Shown here: positions 9,657 through 20,573 of the stretch, piece after piece
Layout: every line of letters begins with the position of its first letter
Numbering within the stretch: position 1 is the stretch's first letter
NCBI GenBank assembly: GCA_024648745.1
Contig: JAHCVB010000001.1
Span: 1-64,000 of the forward strand
Direction of reading: 5' to 3'
Length of the DNA: 64,000 bases
From: Sodalis sp. Psp
GTDB taxonomy: Bacteria; Pseudomonadota; Gammaproteobacteria; Enterobacterales; Enterobacteriaceae
Translations under genes and position numbers: made by a program
The notes under the pieces: model-generated
The model's database searches: none
The model's input: the letters and a program-made list of their open reading frames with translations, nothing else
Told to the model about the DNA's origin: nothing

Positions 9657-11405
9657 TTAGTTAAACCAGTTTAGCCACCGTAAGCCCCAGGGAAAACGTT
9701 GCTGTTCGTGTTGATTAACATTAGCAATGCGCTCGCGTATAGAAGCGATAAGACTTGGAAGCTTGTCATGATCAAATGGCATCGCAATTAGAATTTCCAA
9801 GGCTTCATAGATAGTATCCACCGTCCAGAGAGAAAAATTCCCTTCTCGTACCGCCTCGATGATATCGTCATTTAAGCAAAGATGGTGTACGTTAGCGGTA
9901 GGGATAATCACTCCTTGGGTGCCGGTCAACCCACGTATTCGGCATAGGGCGAAAAAACCTTCTATTTTCTCATTCACGTCTCCGACAGGTTGAACACGGC
10001 CGAATTGATCTACTGACCCGGTTACGGCGATTTGCTGATCCACCGGTTTTTTCGCCAGCGCGCTGATAAGTGCCACTAACTCCGCTAACGAAGCGCTGTC
10101 TCCATCCACTTTGCCATACGACTGCTCGAACACCAGCGAGGCAGAGAAAGGCAGTTGCTGGTCCAGCTCCAGCGCTGACATGAGGAATGCCTGCATAATC
10201 ATCATACCCTTGGAGTGGATGTTGCCTCCTAGTTCTGCTTTGCGCTCTATGTCGTTGATCTCTCCGTCGCCTAAATGGACTACACAGCTGATACGCGATG
10301 GCCCGCCGAATGGCAGCGGGTGACCGGGAAAATCCAGTACTGACAAAGCGTTTACTTGCCCAGCGACCTGACCTTCTGTCTCTACCATAATTTGGCCTTC
10401 AGCGATCTCATCCTGCATCCTCTCACTGAGGTAACTTTCTCGCCAGATGCGGTTGCGCTCACTATCAGATAGTGCAGAGGCGGTTATGATATGTCGCTCA
10501 TTGCTATACAGCGCCGACTCTTTCAGGCGACGAGTAAGCCACTGAGGACAGAGTGGCAATTGGTATTGATTGCCACTGTAGCGGACCGACTGCTTAATCA
10601 ATGCTGGCCAGGCATTGGCACTGAGCGCTGGTAATCCCTGGCGCAGCGCCAGCGTGTTAACCCAGGAGCACCATTTCGTCATCGCCTGCACGCCAGTCAA
10701 CCGAAGTTCAGGCTCAAATTCGCCATAAAGAGCCAAGTGGGTGAGTTCGGGTTCGAAAGTGTTAAGATCTGCCAGCGTCTCGCGGGCTCCTATCACCATC
10801 AGCCGCAGATTCAGCGGCATCGATGGAACAGTTACCGGAAACGGTCGACTCTCATCCACCGGTAGCCAATCAAAGCGTTGCTGCAGGATCATCTGCTTTA
10901 ACCGTAACCACAACAGAGGCTGACTTACCAGAGCGTGAGCTCCGATGATAAGGATACCACCGTTGGTGCGATGCACCAGACCCGGTTGCAGATCAATTAC
11001 ATCCTGGTAGCAGCGCAATGCGCCGAATACTTGCTCATGCTCCACCCACGACTGCCAAGCGCAAGTATCACGAGCGGCGAAGTTATCGTCCGCTTTAGTC
11101 GCCAGTTGTTGGCTGACGTCTACTCCGGTTATGACATAGCGTCTGCCGATCGGATAAAGGGGCGCCGGAAGGATTTGCTTAATCGTTTCAGCAATTATCT
11201 GAAAATATTCATTCTCCTCACGTGCCGTTAACAACATAAACCGACTGGGCGAATGTGAATGGCAAAACTGCACCAGCCCGTCCATTAAACGGGTCTGAAG
11301 AGTTGCCAAAGGTGCAGACAAGGGCGGGCATGGTTGGTCAAATAGCGCCGCAAAACTGGCCAGATCGGGCAGTAAATATTTCCATTCTAATTTTTTTTTG
11401 GTCAA
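9657..11405 (-). CDS. lonH: Lon-family protease homologue YcbZ/LonH
   Basis: The 582 residues match the E. coli Lon-like protein YcbZ (586). The N-terminal two thirds are the degenerate ATPase-like part typical of this family. The C-terminal Lon protease domain (about 400-530) is intact: [18 protein letters not shown], the catalytic serine in [12 protein letters not shown], and the lysine in [13 protein letters not shown]. The protein ends [13 protein letters not shown], two residues short of the relative. The cellular role of YcbZ is poorly known. Gene order ompA-matP-lonH-fabA is that of E. coli, with matP dead. Confidence 0.95.
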   Translation of the reverse strand: MTKKKLEWKYLLPDLASFAALFDQPCPPLSAPLATLQTRLMDGLVQFCHSHSPSRFMLLTAREENEYFQIIAETIKQILPAPLYPIGRRYVITGVDVSQQLATKADDNFAARDTCAWQSWVEHEQVFGALRCYQDVIDLQPGLVHRTNGGILIIGAHALVSQPLLWLRLKQMILQQRFDWLPVDESRPFPVTVPSMPLNLRLMVIGARETLADLNTFEPELTHLALYGEFEPELRLTGVQAMTKWCSWVNTLALRQGLPALSANAWPALIKQSVRYSGNQYQLPLCPQWLTRRLKESALYSNERHIITASALSDSERNRIWRESYLSERMQDEIAEGQIMVETEGQVAGQVNALSVLDFPGHPLPFGGPSRISCVVHLGDGEINDIERKAELGGNIHSKGMMIMQAFLMSALELDQQLPFSASLVFEQSYGKVDGDSASLAELVALISALAKKPVDQQIAVTGSVDQFGRVQPVGDVNEKIEGFFALCRIRGLTGTQGVIIPTANVHHLCLNDDIIEAVREGNFSLWTVDTIYEALEILIAMPFDHDKLPSLIASIRERIANVNQHEQQRFPWGLRWLNWFN

Positions 11406-11665
11406 AATAATAAGTAACGTTGCTGTTCAAGGGGAATACTGATTATACAAAAAAAAATATTACTTCGTCTCGACCTCTTTTTCACGTAATTCTTCATGGA
11501 GTTATTGTTGTTTTGTAAAGTGCTATAATATAGTCCTTCAAAGAAACATTATGTAATGGAAACACATCTTTAGTTGCGACAGAGAATAGAGCAGCGGCAA
11601 GTTCGTGGTACAATGATCAGTTATCAGTATCATCCGAAAAAGATCCTTAATTTAGATCTAAAATA

Positions 11666-11865
11666 ATGCATCCTAGCCTGGAGAGCCATATAGAACAGAT
11701 CATCACACGAGTAAAAACCCATTTATTTGGAATACCTGGTGTGACAACGGTTGGCAGCCTGGTCCAGAATCTAGGGAAAGCATTTTATCGAAAATAATCT
11801 TTAGCTTATTAGAAGATGCGGAACGAAGGAGAAAATAAGACAAAATTAAGCAACTCATGCCATTG
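11666..11865 (+). pseudogene. matP: matP remnant (Ter macrodomain protein)
   Basis: The plus strand reads MHPSLESHIEQIITRVKTH, matching MatP MNPELVNRMKQTIRARRKR. After frameshifts it gives WQ, then ILSKIIFSLLEDAERRRK and a stop, matching WQRLAGLAQ and TLSETIVQLIEDAENKEK. The N-terminal third is missing. The site between lonH and ompA, and the plus-strand orientation, match E. coli matP exactly. The ribbon-helix-helix DNA-binding protein that organises the terminus region is therefore lost. Confidence 0.8.
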
Positions 11866-11990
11866 TAGATGGTAGCAGAATCTTATTCCTGCTGGTTATT
11901 GCTGTCTCATTTTTAACTGCATGCGCTAGCTCTCTAATTCCTAATACGGTTTATACTCCTATCGATAATGTAACTACTGTACTTAGATAG
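11850..11990 (+). other. Short lipoprotein-like open frame
   Basis: A plus-strand frame reads ILFLLVIAVSFLTAC followed by ASSLIPNTVYTPIDN and ends at a stop at 11988-11990. The hydrophobic run with LTAC looks like a lipoprotein signal and lipobox. No in-frame ATG or GTG with a ribosome site precedes it, and it overlaps the end of the matP wreck. It could be the head of a dead lipoprotein gene or chance. I do not recognise the family. Confidence 0.25.
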
Positions 11991-12082
11991 AGATAGTGCT
12001 CACTGTCGTCAGTTAGATAAGTGTGCATTACACTGCAATGAAGATCATTCTCCCCATCAAGAGAATGATGATCTAAGGTAAT

Positions 12083-12107
12083 AAAACCCCGCCAGAGCGG
12101 GGTTTTT
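12083..12107 (-). terminator. Intrinsic terminator of ompA
   Basis: AAAACCCCGC pairs perfectly with GCGGGGTTTT across a 4-base loop, a 10-bp stem ending in a T tract on the minus strand. It lies 13 bases past the ompA stop. It is the clearest rho-independent terminator in the window. Confidence 0.85.
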
Positions 12108-12119
12108 CAGTGATGAAAC

Positions 12120-13193
12120 TTAAGCCTCAGGCTGAGTTACTACCTCCTTAATAATACCTTTCACCTCGATCTCTACGCGACGATCTGGAGATAAGCAGCT
12201 GATGACTAGGGCACGGCCTTTTACATTGTCACAGGTACTGCCGGTAACCGGGTTAGACTTACCCATACCACGCGCGGAAATCTTATCGGAAAGGACACCT
12301 TTAGAAACTAAGTAGTTCACGACGCTCTGTGCACGATCCTGAGATAGTTTCTGGTTATAGATATCAGAACCAATGCGGTCTGTATAGCCTAGAACAATGA
12401 CTGAGCCGTCTTTCGGATCCATTGAATTTAACTGGGAGTATAGCTGATCCAGCGCCTGCTGACCTTCCGACTTCAGAGTAAATTTGTCAAAGTTGAACAG
12501 AACACCAGATTTCAGAGTGAAGCTCTTGGTCTGAATAACCGGGGTTGGGGCTGGAGGAGTCACTTCGTTTTCATTCTGGCCGAATCGGTAAGACACGCTC
12601 ACATTCAGCATGGAATTATCTGGTCTGGTACCGACAGTACCAGCATCACCAATGTTGTTAACCCACTGGTAGTCCAGGCGAGTCGCCCAGTTTTTGGTCC
12701 AGGAATATTCGAAGCCAACGGCAGCCAGCGGAGAAACTCCAGTGTCATGGTTGCTTACGCGTCCAGAATTACCGTTGTCGTAAGTGCCCTTAGAGTCGGC
12801 ATGCCATATCATACTGCCTAGACGGGTGTAGATATCTAGGTCATCGATTAACGGGTAGCTCAGCTTAGCTTCTAGGGCAATTCCCTGTGCTTTGAAAGCA
12901 CCGTTGTTCACACTGCCTTTATAGGCCATACGCCCCAGCCAGTCGTAGCCCAGCTCGAAACCTAAGTACTGGTTTGCTTGATAGCCAATAAAAACACCAG
13001 CGCCTAATTGGTCATCATAGGTAGGACCATTGCCGATACGGTTGTCGAAACCATTGCCGTAGAAACCGGTGTTGTAATACCGGGACCAGCCTAGTTTGCC
13101 GCCGGTGTACCAGGTGTCACCCTTTGGAGCGGCTCGTGCCGCAGTTGTGAAACCTGCCAGTGCCACTGCAAGTGAGATAGCTGTCTTTTTCAT
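12120..13193 (-). CDS. ompA: Outer membrane protein A
   Basis: OmpA is a major outer-membrane porin-like protein that anchors the membrane to peptidoglycan. The 357 residues begin with a signal peptide ([15 protein letters not shown] to ARA, 1-21), then the mature start [15 protein letters not shown]. The eight-stranded barrel covers about 22-200, a proline linker PPAPTP follows, and the OmpA/MotB domain with [16 protein letters not shown] binds diaminopimelate. Two C-terminal cysteines are kept. The start at 13193 is fixed by the conserved leader GATAACGAGGCGCAAA. Retention is unusual for a strongly reduced symbiont and fits an earlier stage of reduction. Confidence 0.97.
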   Translation of the reverse strand: MKKTAISLAVALAGFTTAARAAPKGDTWYTGGKLGWSRYYNTGFYGNGFDNRIGNGPTYDDQLGAGVFIGYQANQYLGFELGYDWLGRMAYKGSVNNGAFKAQGIALEAKLSYPLIDDLDIYTRLGSMIWHADSKGTYDNGNSGRVSNHDTGVSPLAAVGFEYSWTKNWATRLDYQWVNNIGDAGTVGTRPDNSMLNVSVSYRFGQNENEVTPPAPTPVIQTKSFTLKSGVLFNFDKFTLKSEGQQALDQLYSQLNSMDPKDGSVIVLGYTDRIGSDIYNQKLSQDRAQSVVNYLVSKGVLSDKISARGMGKSNPVTGSTCDNVKGRALVISCLSPDRRVEIEVKGIIKEVVTQPEA

Positions 13194-14518
13194 TGTTTGC
13201 GCCTCGTTATCATCCAAATAGACAATGAGCTTTTAAAGCTAATTTTAAAAATCCATGGCCGGCGTTTATGCTTTAACTCGCATTACCCATTAAATATAGA
13301 GTTATAGAGCAACCCCGACAAATTAAAGTCTACAACGAAGTAGAAAACTTACAAGTAAGATGTAATAAGCCGCTAATAAAAAATATTCAGGACTTTAGAA
13401 AAGGAAAAGTATTCTAAAAACACATTACGATGGAAATACAAAGGCGCATTATACTGAACTTATCTACTTTAGAAAGTGGTTATTTTGCTGACTAGTTGAA
13501 TTATTATATTAATAATATTAACATTAATTTTATCATAAAAATATTAATTTAAAGAATTTTATCGCTGATACTATATCAAATACCGATGATTAATTAAGCC
13601 ATACCATTTTGCAGTAGCAATCCTGATTACATTACTTAAAGACGACTCAAAAATGCATCCACGCTGTTAGATAGGGCTAAAAGAGTATGGATTTTAATGA
13701 ACTTATTGACTAAGTAGTGACATCTTGCAAACAAAACCGTTTTAGTTAGCTACTGAAAGTAGAACTTCTAATGAATAAATTTCACAATATCTTAGCCAGA
13801 AAAACAACACCGTCTCGCTTTTTGTCGTCAAGAAATGACCGGCAGGCAACGCACCGGTTCAGTGGCATTAAGTTAAAAATGTCACTTTTTACCCGAAGAT
13901 CAGAGCTCAATGCTCTGCTAAATAATTTTAGAGGCTCGTAGCCCGCTTACTAGCATCAGTTTTGACTTGATCCCGGCAGATGAAAATGTTCGCTTTCATC
14001 ATGGCTAGAAAACTTAGGTAACACGCATTTTAACTGCGTTTGACCACTGGTGGTGTAGGTCAAGAATTGACTTTTTGTCAATGACAGTGACCTTAGAATT
14101 CATGTTTTAAAATTATTTCCAAGATACTGAATCGATGGGAAAATTTCTTATTTTTATCTTAAATCAGAAGAAAATGTAATAATGTTTTTATTATTTGTTG
14201 ACTGATCTGAAAAATGTATTTTTAGAGAAGATACATTTAAGAAACAGTGTGAAACCTTCATCCCAGTAGATGAATACCTTCCTTAAGTTCATGCGTGAGG
14301 CGATATGTAATTTCATGCACAATGTTAATATTGGCTACTACCTATTAATGGCCATAGATGGACATTATTAATGGGCAAACTGTAGTAGTGATAAATGTGC
14401 TTATGAAGGAAAGTGGTACATAAAAAGCTCAAGATCTCACGTTTGGAATTTGGAGAGTTAAGAGTCTTTGATCGCCAGAAAAGATATGCCGATCTGTGCG
14501 GTAGTGTGCAGCTCGACG
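13194..14518. other. Gene-free gap of 1.3 kb upstream of ompA
   Basis: In E. coli this interval holds sulA, sxy, yccS, yccF, helD, mgsA, yccT and yccU. None is intact. Near 14440-14510 a plus-strand frame faintly resembles the end of YccU, but too weakly to call. The first 150 bp should carry the long ompA leader and promoter. Confidence 0.5.
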
Positions 14519-14836
14519 TTAGTTTCTCAAGCGAGGTGCTTGTAACTGCAGACGGATAGATTCAGCTAATTCATCCAGAGCCGACTGTTCTGGATGCACG
14601 GGGAATACTTCATATCCCAGCTGAGCTTCCGCCAGATAGGTATGCATCGGCTTCCCTTCTTCATCTTCCATTACTACATGGTACCAGGGGGCAGTGCGTA
14701 GACTGTCGTCAGCCGTGATTTCATCAAGCGAAGGCCTTTCCAGGGAGTATTCTGGATCTACATCAATAATGACTCCTAGGTATCCTAGGAGTTTATGCCG
14801 GACCTGCTGTCCTATGCCAAATTTGCTGGCAATCAT
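14519..14836 (-). CDS. hspQ: Heat shock protein HspQ
   Basis: HspQ is a small hemimethylated-DNA-binding-fold protein; in Yersinia it is known to stimulate Lon protease on selected substrates. The 105 residues match E. coli HspQ in full: [20 protein letters not shown] at the start, then [23 protein letters not shown], and the identical end [11 protein letters not shown]. The start at 14836 follows the homologue; an upstream in-frame ATG would add an unrelated tail. AGGTCT lies 5 bases before it. All E. coli neighbours on the ompA side are gone. Confidence 0.95.
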   Translation of the reverse strand: MIASKFGIGQQVRHKLLGYLGVIIDVDPEYSLERPSLDEITADDSLRTAPWYHVVMEDEEGKPMHTYLAEAQLGYEVFPVHPEQSALDELAESIRLQLQAPRLRN

Positions 14837-15014
14837 AAGACCTCCAGTATACATATACTTTATATTCAATATGGGGGGAGGCGTAGAAAAATTCAAGAGT
14901 GCTAGACATAATTTAACCGATCTAAGCAGACAAATCTTTATAATCTCCAGTCATGACCACTACCGAACCCTAAACCACTACTGAAATCCTGTAACACCAT
15001 TTATAAACAATTAT

Positions 15015-15420
15015 AACACACCATGATCGCTTCTCACAGAGACGTCTTATTTCGGCGTTATTCCAGCCATATTAGTGCAACCGAAACTGATTACATAGAT
15101 TCTCAACTAGTTACACAACTGACTCAAGCATCTAAATTATGCTGTGTACCATCCAGGAAAGGCATTAACTAATCTGATGACTACTCTGAAATCTGCTCGT
15201 GTATGCAGTTCAGCTCTTGCTTCTACTCTGTCCACGCATCATCCGACAAATGGTAGCGATGATGTTGGGTCCTATGCGTCGGTGGGTTGAAGTAATTTGC
15301 TCTGATAGTGATTTTAACTAGCTGCAGTCGCAAGATCGGTCGAGAGCGATGAACGTATTAGAAACCGACACTTTCATTAATATAAACTAAAATCTCTAGA
15401 ACTAGGAACTGCAGGCGACG
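15015..15420 (-). pseudogene. aspC: aspC remnant (aspartate aminotransferase)
   Basis: The minus strand contains YINESVGF, then ITIRANYFNPPTH, then LSDDAWTE*KQELN, then LVENLCNQFGCTNMAGITP and EAIMV. These match E. coli AspC [57 protein letters not shown] and EAIVAVL. The N-terminal 250 codons are deleted, and frameshifts and stops break the rest. In E. coli, aspC lies next to ompF and asnS in this order. ompF has vanished completely. Confidence 0.85.
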
Positions 15421-15538
15421 AATATCTGATGCACTATTTTATATTTTTTTATATCTTTATATCAAAGATCAGTAATGCTATTTATGAAAAAGTAATTAAA
15501 TAGACGTATAATTATTTCACTGTATTAAATACTAAAAT

Positions 15539-16939
15539 TTAGAAGTTGGCACTGCGCGGACTGCGTGGGAAAGGGATGACATCACGAATATTTTGCACCC
15601 CTGTAATATAAATTATTAATCGTTCGAAACCTAACCCAAAACCGGCATGTGGAACAGTTCCGTAACGGCGCAAATCACGATACCACCAATAGTTTTCTTT
15701 ATTGATTCCCATTTCTTCCAAACGCACGTCCAATTTTTCTAAACGTTCTTCACGCTGTGAGCCGCCGATAATCTCACCAATGCCAGGGGCCAAGACATCC
15801 ATCGCCGCAACAGTTTTGCCATCATCATTGAGCCGCATATAAAAAGGTTTAATATTTTTAGGGTAATTTTTCACTACCACTACCGCTTTAAAGTGTTTTT
15901 CTGCCAGATAACGTTCATGTTCGGAAGACAAGTCAACACCCCATGAGATCGGCTTTTCGAATGGTTGGCCGCAGTTTTTCAAAATGTTAACCGCCTTAGT
16001 GTAGTCTATCTGCGCAAAATTTGCACTAATGAAGTGTTTCAGCCGATTTATTACCTCTTTGTTGATTCGTTCGGCAAAAAAACTCATATCATCGGCTCGT
16101 TCACTCAATACTGCCTGGAACACATATTTAAGCATAGCTTCCGCCAAACAGGCGATATCTTCAAGAGTTGCGAATGCTACTTCTGGTTCGATCATCCAGA
16201 ATTCAGCAAGATGACGGCTGGTATTGGACTGTTCTGCTCGAAATGTTGGGCCAAAGGTGTAGATTTTGGACAGAGCGCAGGCGTAGCTTTCACCGTTAAG
16301 CTGACCGGAAACCGTTAGAGATGCCTCTTTGCCAAAGAAATCTTTATCATAATTGACTTTACCGTCGGGAGTGTGTGGCAGGTTTTCCAGATTGAGAGTA
16401 GAGACGCGGAACATTGTACCGGCTCCTTCTGTATCGGAGGTAGTAATCAACGGCGTGGATACCCAAAAGAAACCTTGTTCATTCATAAAGCGATGAATAG
16501 CTTGCGCCAGAGTGTGGCGTATCCGTGCCACCGCACCAATCAAATTAGTGCGCGGCCGCAGATGAGCCATTTCGCGCAAATATTCTATACTGTGACGCTT
16601 GGCAGCCACGGGGTAGGTGTCTGGATTATCTACCCACCCCAGCACTTTCACTGATTTCGCTTGGATTTCGTAGCCTTGACCATTACCTAAGGATTCCACT
16701 ACCAGACCAGTCACTGCCACGGAGCAGCCAGTGGTCAAGCGTAAAATATCACTCTGGTAATTAGGTAGAGTATTGTTGATGACGGCCTGTAAGGAATAGA
16801 AGCAAGAACCGTCATAGACGGCAAGAAAGGAGATTCCGGCTTTGGAATCTCGACGGGTACGCACCCAACCTTGTACAGTGACTCTACTGTCAGTCGGTAT
16901 GCGCCCTTGTAATACATCCACTACAGGCACGACGCTCAT
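15539..16939 (-). CDS. asnS: Asparaginyl-tRNA synthetase
   Basis: AsnS charges tRNA-Asn. The 466 residues equal E. coli AsnS. The N-terminal OB-fold anticodon-binding domain (about 15-105) contains [20 protein letters not shown]. The class II catalytic domain has motif 2 ([21 protein letters not shown] region) and motif 3 [10 protein letters not shown] near the end. The start [12 protein letters not shown] matches the relative. It lies next to the dead pncB, as in E. coli, and is transcribed away from pepN. Having this enzyme means asparagine tRNA need not be made by amidation. Confidence 0.98.
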   Translation of the reverse strand: MSVVPVVDVLQGRIPTDSRVTVQGWVRTRRDSKAGISFLAVYDGSCFYSLQAVINNTLPNYQSDILRLTTGCSVAVTGLVVESLGNGQGYEIQAKSVKVLGWVDNPDTYPVAAKRHSIEYLREMAHLRPRTNLIGAVARIRHTLAQAIHRFMNEQGFFWVSTPLITTSDTEGAGTMFRVSTLNLENLPHTPDGKVNYDKDFFGKEASLTVSGQLNGESYACALSKIYTFGPTFRAEQSNTSRHLAEFWMIEPEVAFATLEDIACLAEAMLKYVFQAVLSERADDMSFFAERINKEVINRLKHFISANFAQIDYTKAVNILKNCGQPFEKPISWGVDLSSEHERYLAEKHFKAVVVVKNYPKNIKPFYMRLNDDGKTVAAMDVLAPGIGEIIGGSQREERLEKLDVRLEEMGINKENYWWYRDLRRYGTVPHAGFGLGFERLIIYITGVQNIRDVIPFPRSPRSANF

Positions 16940-17104
16940 AAAACACTTTCTTATCAGTTAAAATTAGAAAAACTCTCAGCTAGATAACAAATCATAGTAC
17001 GTTGCTTGGCGGTATCCAGACCATAAAATAGCATATTTGGTGCTTACTCCTGAAGGAAAGTAGATAAGGAAAACATCACTACAGCGAGCGATCAGAGGTC
17101 AGCT

Positions 17105-17545
17105 GGCTTTTGACTACCAGAAAATATCCAAGGCTTTTCTCAAGATATTGACAAAGACTTTATCATGACAGATAGTTTTAGCCAGAGCTTCTGGCATCTG
17201 CACCACCGCTTTATCATGCGTGATCTTTTTTTGTTCCACCTAGATGTCGGAAGTGTAACATGAAGCTTGATAGGTCCGAATCGAGATCGTACAAAAGCAT
17301 GCCCATGGTAATGTAATCTGTTATCAGCACAATTGCCCAATTGACGAGGTTATTTATTAAATTACTTCGAACTAGGGAGCAGATTATTATAGATATCGAG
17401 TTTACCATAATGATTGAGCATTTGAGCATCAGCTCTGGGCTGTGGCGGAATCGAAAGAACCAATTTAAATAGTCACGCTGGAATTGGAATAATACGGCAA
17501 AACTGTACAGACAAGTAAATCCGCTATCATCGTCCAATTTCATAT
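17105..17545 (-). pseudogene. pncB: pncB remnant (nicotinate phosphoribosyltransferase)
   Basis: The minus strand reads FQRDYLNWFFRFRHSPEL, then DYITMGMLLYDLDSDLSS, LHFRHLGG, then KTICHDKVFVNILRKALDI. These match PncB segments FFKADYLNWLREFRFNPEQ, DCITMDAFLRDFGVEFAS, LRHDSGD and KTICHDKAFVRALRKAFDL. About two thirds of the 1.2 kb gene is deleted between the blocks, and the frame changes. Its place between asnS and pepN is the E. coli place. Salvage of nicotinate to NAD through this enzyme is lost. Confidence 0.88.
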
Positions 17546-17835
17546 CTTCAATTATGTAATAGTAGCAGTGAAGAATGATTTGATACGTATGAAATTTGTG
17601 GCACCAATGTTGAGTAGCGGCGTTACAATCAGAACTACAAATTACGACAAGAGTTCCATTGGGTTAGGCGTTGAAGATTAAGCGTGTGCCTCGTCGGTTA
17701 TTCACCATAAAATCGGCCTTTCTCAAATGCATCACACTATTTTTTCATTAGGTGTCTAATTTTATAATGACAATTTGCTTCCAACAAGAATAGACTTAAA
17801 CGGCACAAGTTAACACTGGTACCTTAAAATTCATT

Positions 17836-20454
17836 ATGATGCAACAGCTGCAAATCAAATACCGCCATGATTATCGTTCTCCGGACTATTCCATTACCGA
17901 TATTCACCTTGATTTTGATCTTGAAGCTGAGAATACCACCGTCACGGCAACCAGCACTATCGTTCGTCAGAATCAGGTTAGCGTTCCGTTGTTGCTCAAT
18001 GGTGAAGGCTTGCGCCTGCTCAGTTTGCAAGTAAGTCACCAGGCATGGCCTCATTACCACCTAGATGCTCCGGGGCTGATCATTGAGCAATTGCCAGAAA
18101 TGTGCACCCTGACTATCAAAACGCTCATCCATCCTACCAGAAATACTGCTCTGGAAGGACTGTACCTGTCTGGTAAGACGCTCTGTACCCAATGCGAGGC
18201 GGAAGGCTTCCGTCATATTACGTTTTATCTAGATCGGCCGGACGTGTTGGCACGATTCACTACGCGAATCATGGCAGACAAGCAACGTTATCCATTCCTA
18301 TTATCCAACGGTAATCGTATCGATTACGGCGATAATAGAGACGGCCGCCATTGGGTTGTGTGGCAAGATCCATTTCCAAAACCATGTTATCTTTTTGCAT
18401 TAGTTGCAGGAGATTTCGACGTGTTATACGATAGCTTTACTACCCATCTCGGTAGAGAAGTGGCTCTGAAGCTGTTTGTCGATCGTGGTAACCTCAATCG
18501 TGCTAATTGGGCGATGTTTTCTCTCAAGCGCGCTATGCGCTGGGATGAAGTTCGCTTTGGTCTGGAGTATGACTTAGATATCTATATGATAGTAGCGGTC
18601 GATTTCTTCAATATGGGAGCCATGGAAAACAAAGGTCTCAATATCTTTAACTCCAAATATATTCTAGCTCGAGCGCAAACCGCTACCGACGCGGACTATC
18701 TGAATATCGAACGAGTCATTGGCCATGAGTATTTCCATAACTGGACCGGTAATCGAATTACTTGTCGTGACTGGTTCCAGCTCAGTCTAAAAGAGGGCTT
18801 AACAGTATTTCGCGATCAGGAATTTAGCTCAGATATTGGCTCACGTACTGCGAGCCGTATCAATAATGTCCGTGTTATGCGCAGTGCGCAATTTGCCGAA
18901 GATGCCAGCTCGATGGCGCATCCCGTCTGTCCTGATAAAGTAGTCGAGATAAATAACTTATACACCCTTACGGTGTATGAAAAGGGCGCAGAAATAATCC
19001 GCATGTTGCATACCATATTAGGTGAGGAAAAGTTTCAGGCTGGCATGCGCAGCTATATTTTTCGCCATGATGGTAGTGCGGCAACCTGTGAAGATTTCGT
19101 CGCGGCAATGGAAGATGCCTCCAGCATAGATCTAACGCTATTCCGCCGCTGGTACAGCCAGTCAGGCACTCCAGTGGTGACGGTGCGTGACGACTATAAT
19201 GCCACACTTGAGCAATATACCATACACGTAACTCAGATAACGCTACCTACACCAGACCAGACAGAAAAGCAAGCGTTGCATATTCCTCTGGATATCGAGC
19301 TGTACGATGAACAGGGGCAAGTAATCCCTCTGCAGAGGGACTCTGTGCCGATCCATTCAGTTCTAAATGTGACTGAGAGAGTTCAGACCTTCATTTTTGA
19401 TCAGGTGCCGTCGCTGCCAATCCCTTCACTGCTACGCGGGTTTTCCGCGCCGGTAAAATTGGATTATCCTTATAACGATCAGCAATTAATTACGCTAATG
19501 CGTTTCGCCACCAGCGGTTTTTCTCGCTGGGACGCGGCACAGAATTTGTTTTCTATTTATATTCGCCTGAACGTAGCCCGCTATCAAAAGGGGCAGCCGC
19601 TAATGATTCCGCTGCATGTAATAGATGCTTTCCGCAATATAATACTGGATATACAGATTGATCCAGCGCTAGCGGCGCAGATGTTGACTATACCGAGCGA
19701 GAACGAAATAGCTGGGTTGTTCGATATTGTTGATCCCATAGCGATTCACAATGTGTATAATGCACTGACTAACTATATAGCAAACGAACTGAGCGACGAT
19801 CTGCTAGCAGTCTATTATGCTAGCAAAACAAGTGGCTATCGGGTAGAGTGCCGCGATATTGGTCTGCGTGCGTTACGCAATTGCTGTCTGCGTTATCTGG
19901 CGTTTTGCGATCGTGATCAGGCGGTACGTCTTACCACAGAGCAATACTATCAGTCCGATAATATGACTGATACGCTGGCAGCGATGTCAGCGGCGGCGGC
20001 AGCGCAGCTGCCGTGCCAGGCCTCCTTGTTGACGGAATTCGAGCAACGCTGGCAGCACGACGGTCTGGTCATGGATAAATGGTTCAGTCTGCAGGCTACT
20101 AGTCCCTCTAAAAATGTTTTAGAGCGAGTGAAAGCTCTGCTTACACATCGTTCCTTTAACCTTAGTAATCCCAATCGGGTGCAAGCGCTACTCGGTTCAT
20201 TTACTATCAACAATCAAGCGGCATTTCATGCTGTCGACGGCAGCGGCTATGCCTTTCTGGTAGAAATTCTGACAGAGCTGAATACTCGCAATCCACAGAT
20301 CGCTTCGCGAATGATTGAGCCGCTGATCCATCTAAAACGTTATGATCTACCGCGTCAACGGCAAATACGTGCAGCTTTGGAACGCCTGAAAGCATTAGAA
20401 AATTTGTCGGGATATCTATTTGAGAAAATAAGTAAGGCGCTGTCTGACATCTGA
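17836..20454 (+). CDS. pepN: Aminopeptidase N
   Basis: PepN is the main broad-specificity M1 metallo-aminopeptidase of the cytoplasm. The 872 residues match E. coli PepN (870). The GAMEN exopeptidase motif lies at about 261-265. The zinc site HEYFH is at 297-301 with the third ligand E320 in LKEGL. The C-terminal superhelical domain is complete, ending ALEKLKALENLSGYLFEKISKAL-like sequence. Two ATGs occur in tandem at 17836 and 17839, and either could be used. It keeps a full-length 2.6 kb frame while its neighbours decay, which argues for selection. Confidence 0.97.
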   Translation: MMQQLQIKYRHDYRSPDYSITDIHLDFDLEAENTTVTATSTIVRQNQVSVPLLLNGEGLRLLSLQVSHQAWPHYHLDAPGLIIEQLPEMCTLTIKTLIHPTRNTALEGLYLSGKTLCTQCEAEGFRHITFYLDRPDVLARFTTRIMADKQRYPFLLSNGNRIDYGDNRDGRHWVVWQDPFPKPCYLFALVAGDFDVLYDSFTTHLGREVALKLFVDRGNLNRANWAMFSLKRAMRWDEVRFGLEYDLDIYMIVAVDFFNMGAMENKGLNIFNSKYILARAQTATDADYLNIERVIGHEYFHNWTGNRITCRDWFQLSLKEGLTVFRDQEFSSDIGSRTASRINNVRVMRSAQFAEDASSMAHPVCPDKVVEINNLYTLTVYEKGAEIIRMLHTILGEEKFQAGMRSYIFRHDGSAATCEDFVAAMEDASSIDLTLFRRWYSQSGTPVVTVRDDYNATLEQYTIHVTQITLPTPDQTEKQALHIPLDIELYDEQGQVIPLQRDSVPIHSVLNVTERVQTFIFDQVPSLPIPSLLRGFSAPVKLDYPYNDQQLITLMRFATSGFSRWDAAQNLFSIYIRLNVARYQKGQPLMIPLHVIDAFRNIILDIQIDPALAAQMLTIPSENEIAGLFDIVDPIAIHNVYNALTNYIANELSDDLLAVYYASKTSGYRVECRDIGLRALRNCCLRYLAFCDRDQAVRLTTEQYYQSDNMTDTLAAMSAAAAAQLPCQASLLTEFEQRWQHDGLVMDKWFSLQATSPSKNVLERVKALLTHRSFNLSNPNRVQALLGSFTINNQAAFHAVDGSGYAFLVEILTELNTRNPQIASRMIEPLIHLKRYDLPRQRQIRAALERLKALENLSGYLFEKISKALSDI

Positions 20455-20465
20455 GTTTTAGTAGA

Positions 20466-20489
20466 TAAAACATCTAGCTAGATGTTTTA
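20466..20489. repeat. Perfect 24-bp palindrome after pepN
   Basis: TAAAACATCTAG is followed directly by its reverse complement CTAGATGTTTTA, with no spacer, 11 bases past the pepN stop. A folded RNA would have an AT-rich stem with an A run on the left and a T run on the right. This could act as a bidirectional weak terminator or be a protein-binding site. Confidence 0.6.
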
Positions 20490-20573
20490 GAGGTTATCGT
20501 TGATTCACTTTTTACGTTTTGTGCCAACAGATAACAAAACCCTTACCGGATGCAATCTGGACCAAGAAACTTT

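Noticed and set aside
17214..17543. 109-codon open frame as a hypothetical membrane protein
   Set aside because: It aligns with separated blocks of PncB and is the remnant of that gene.
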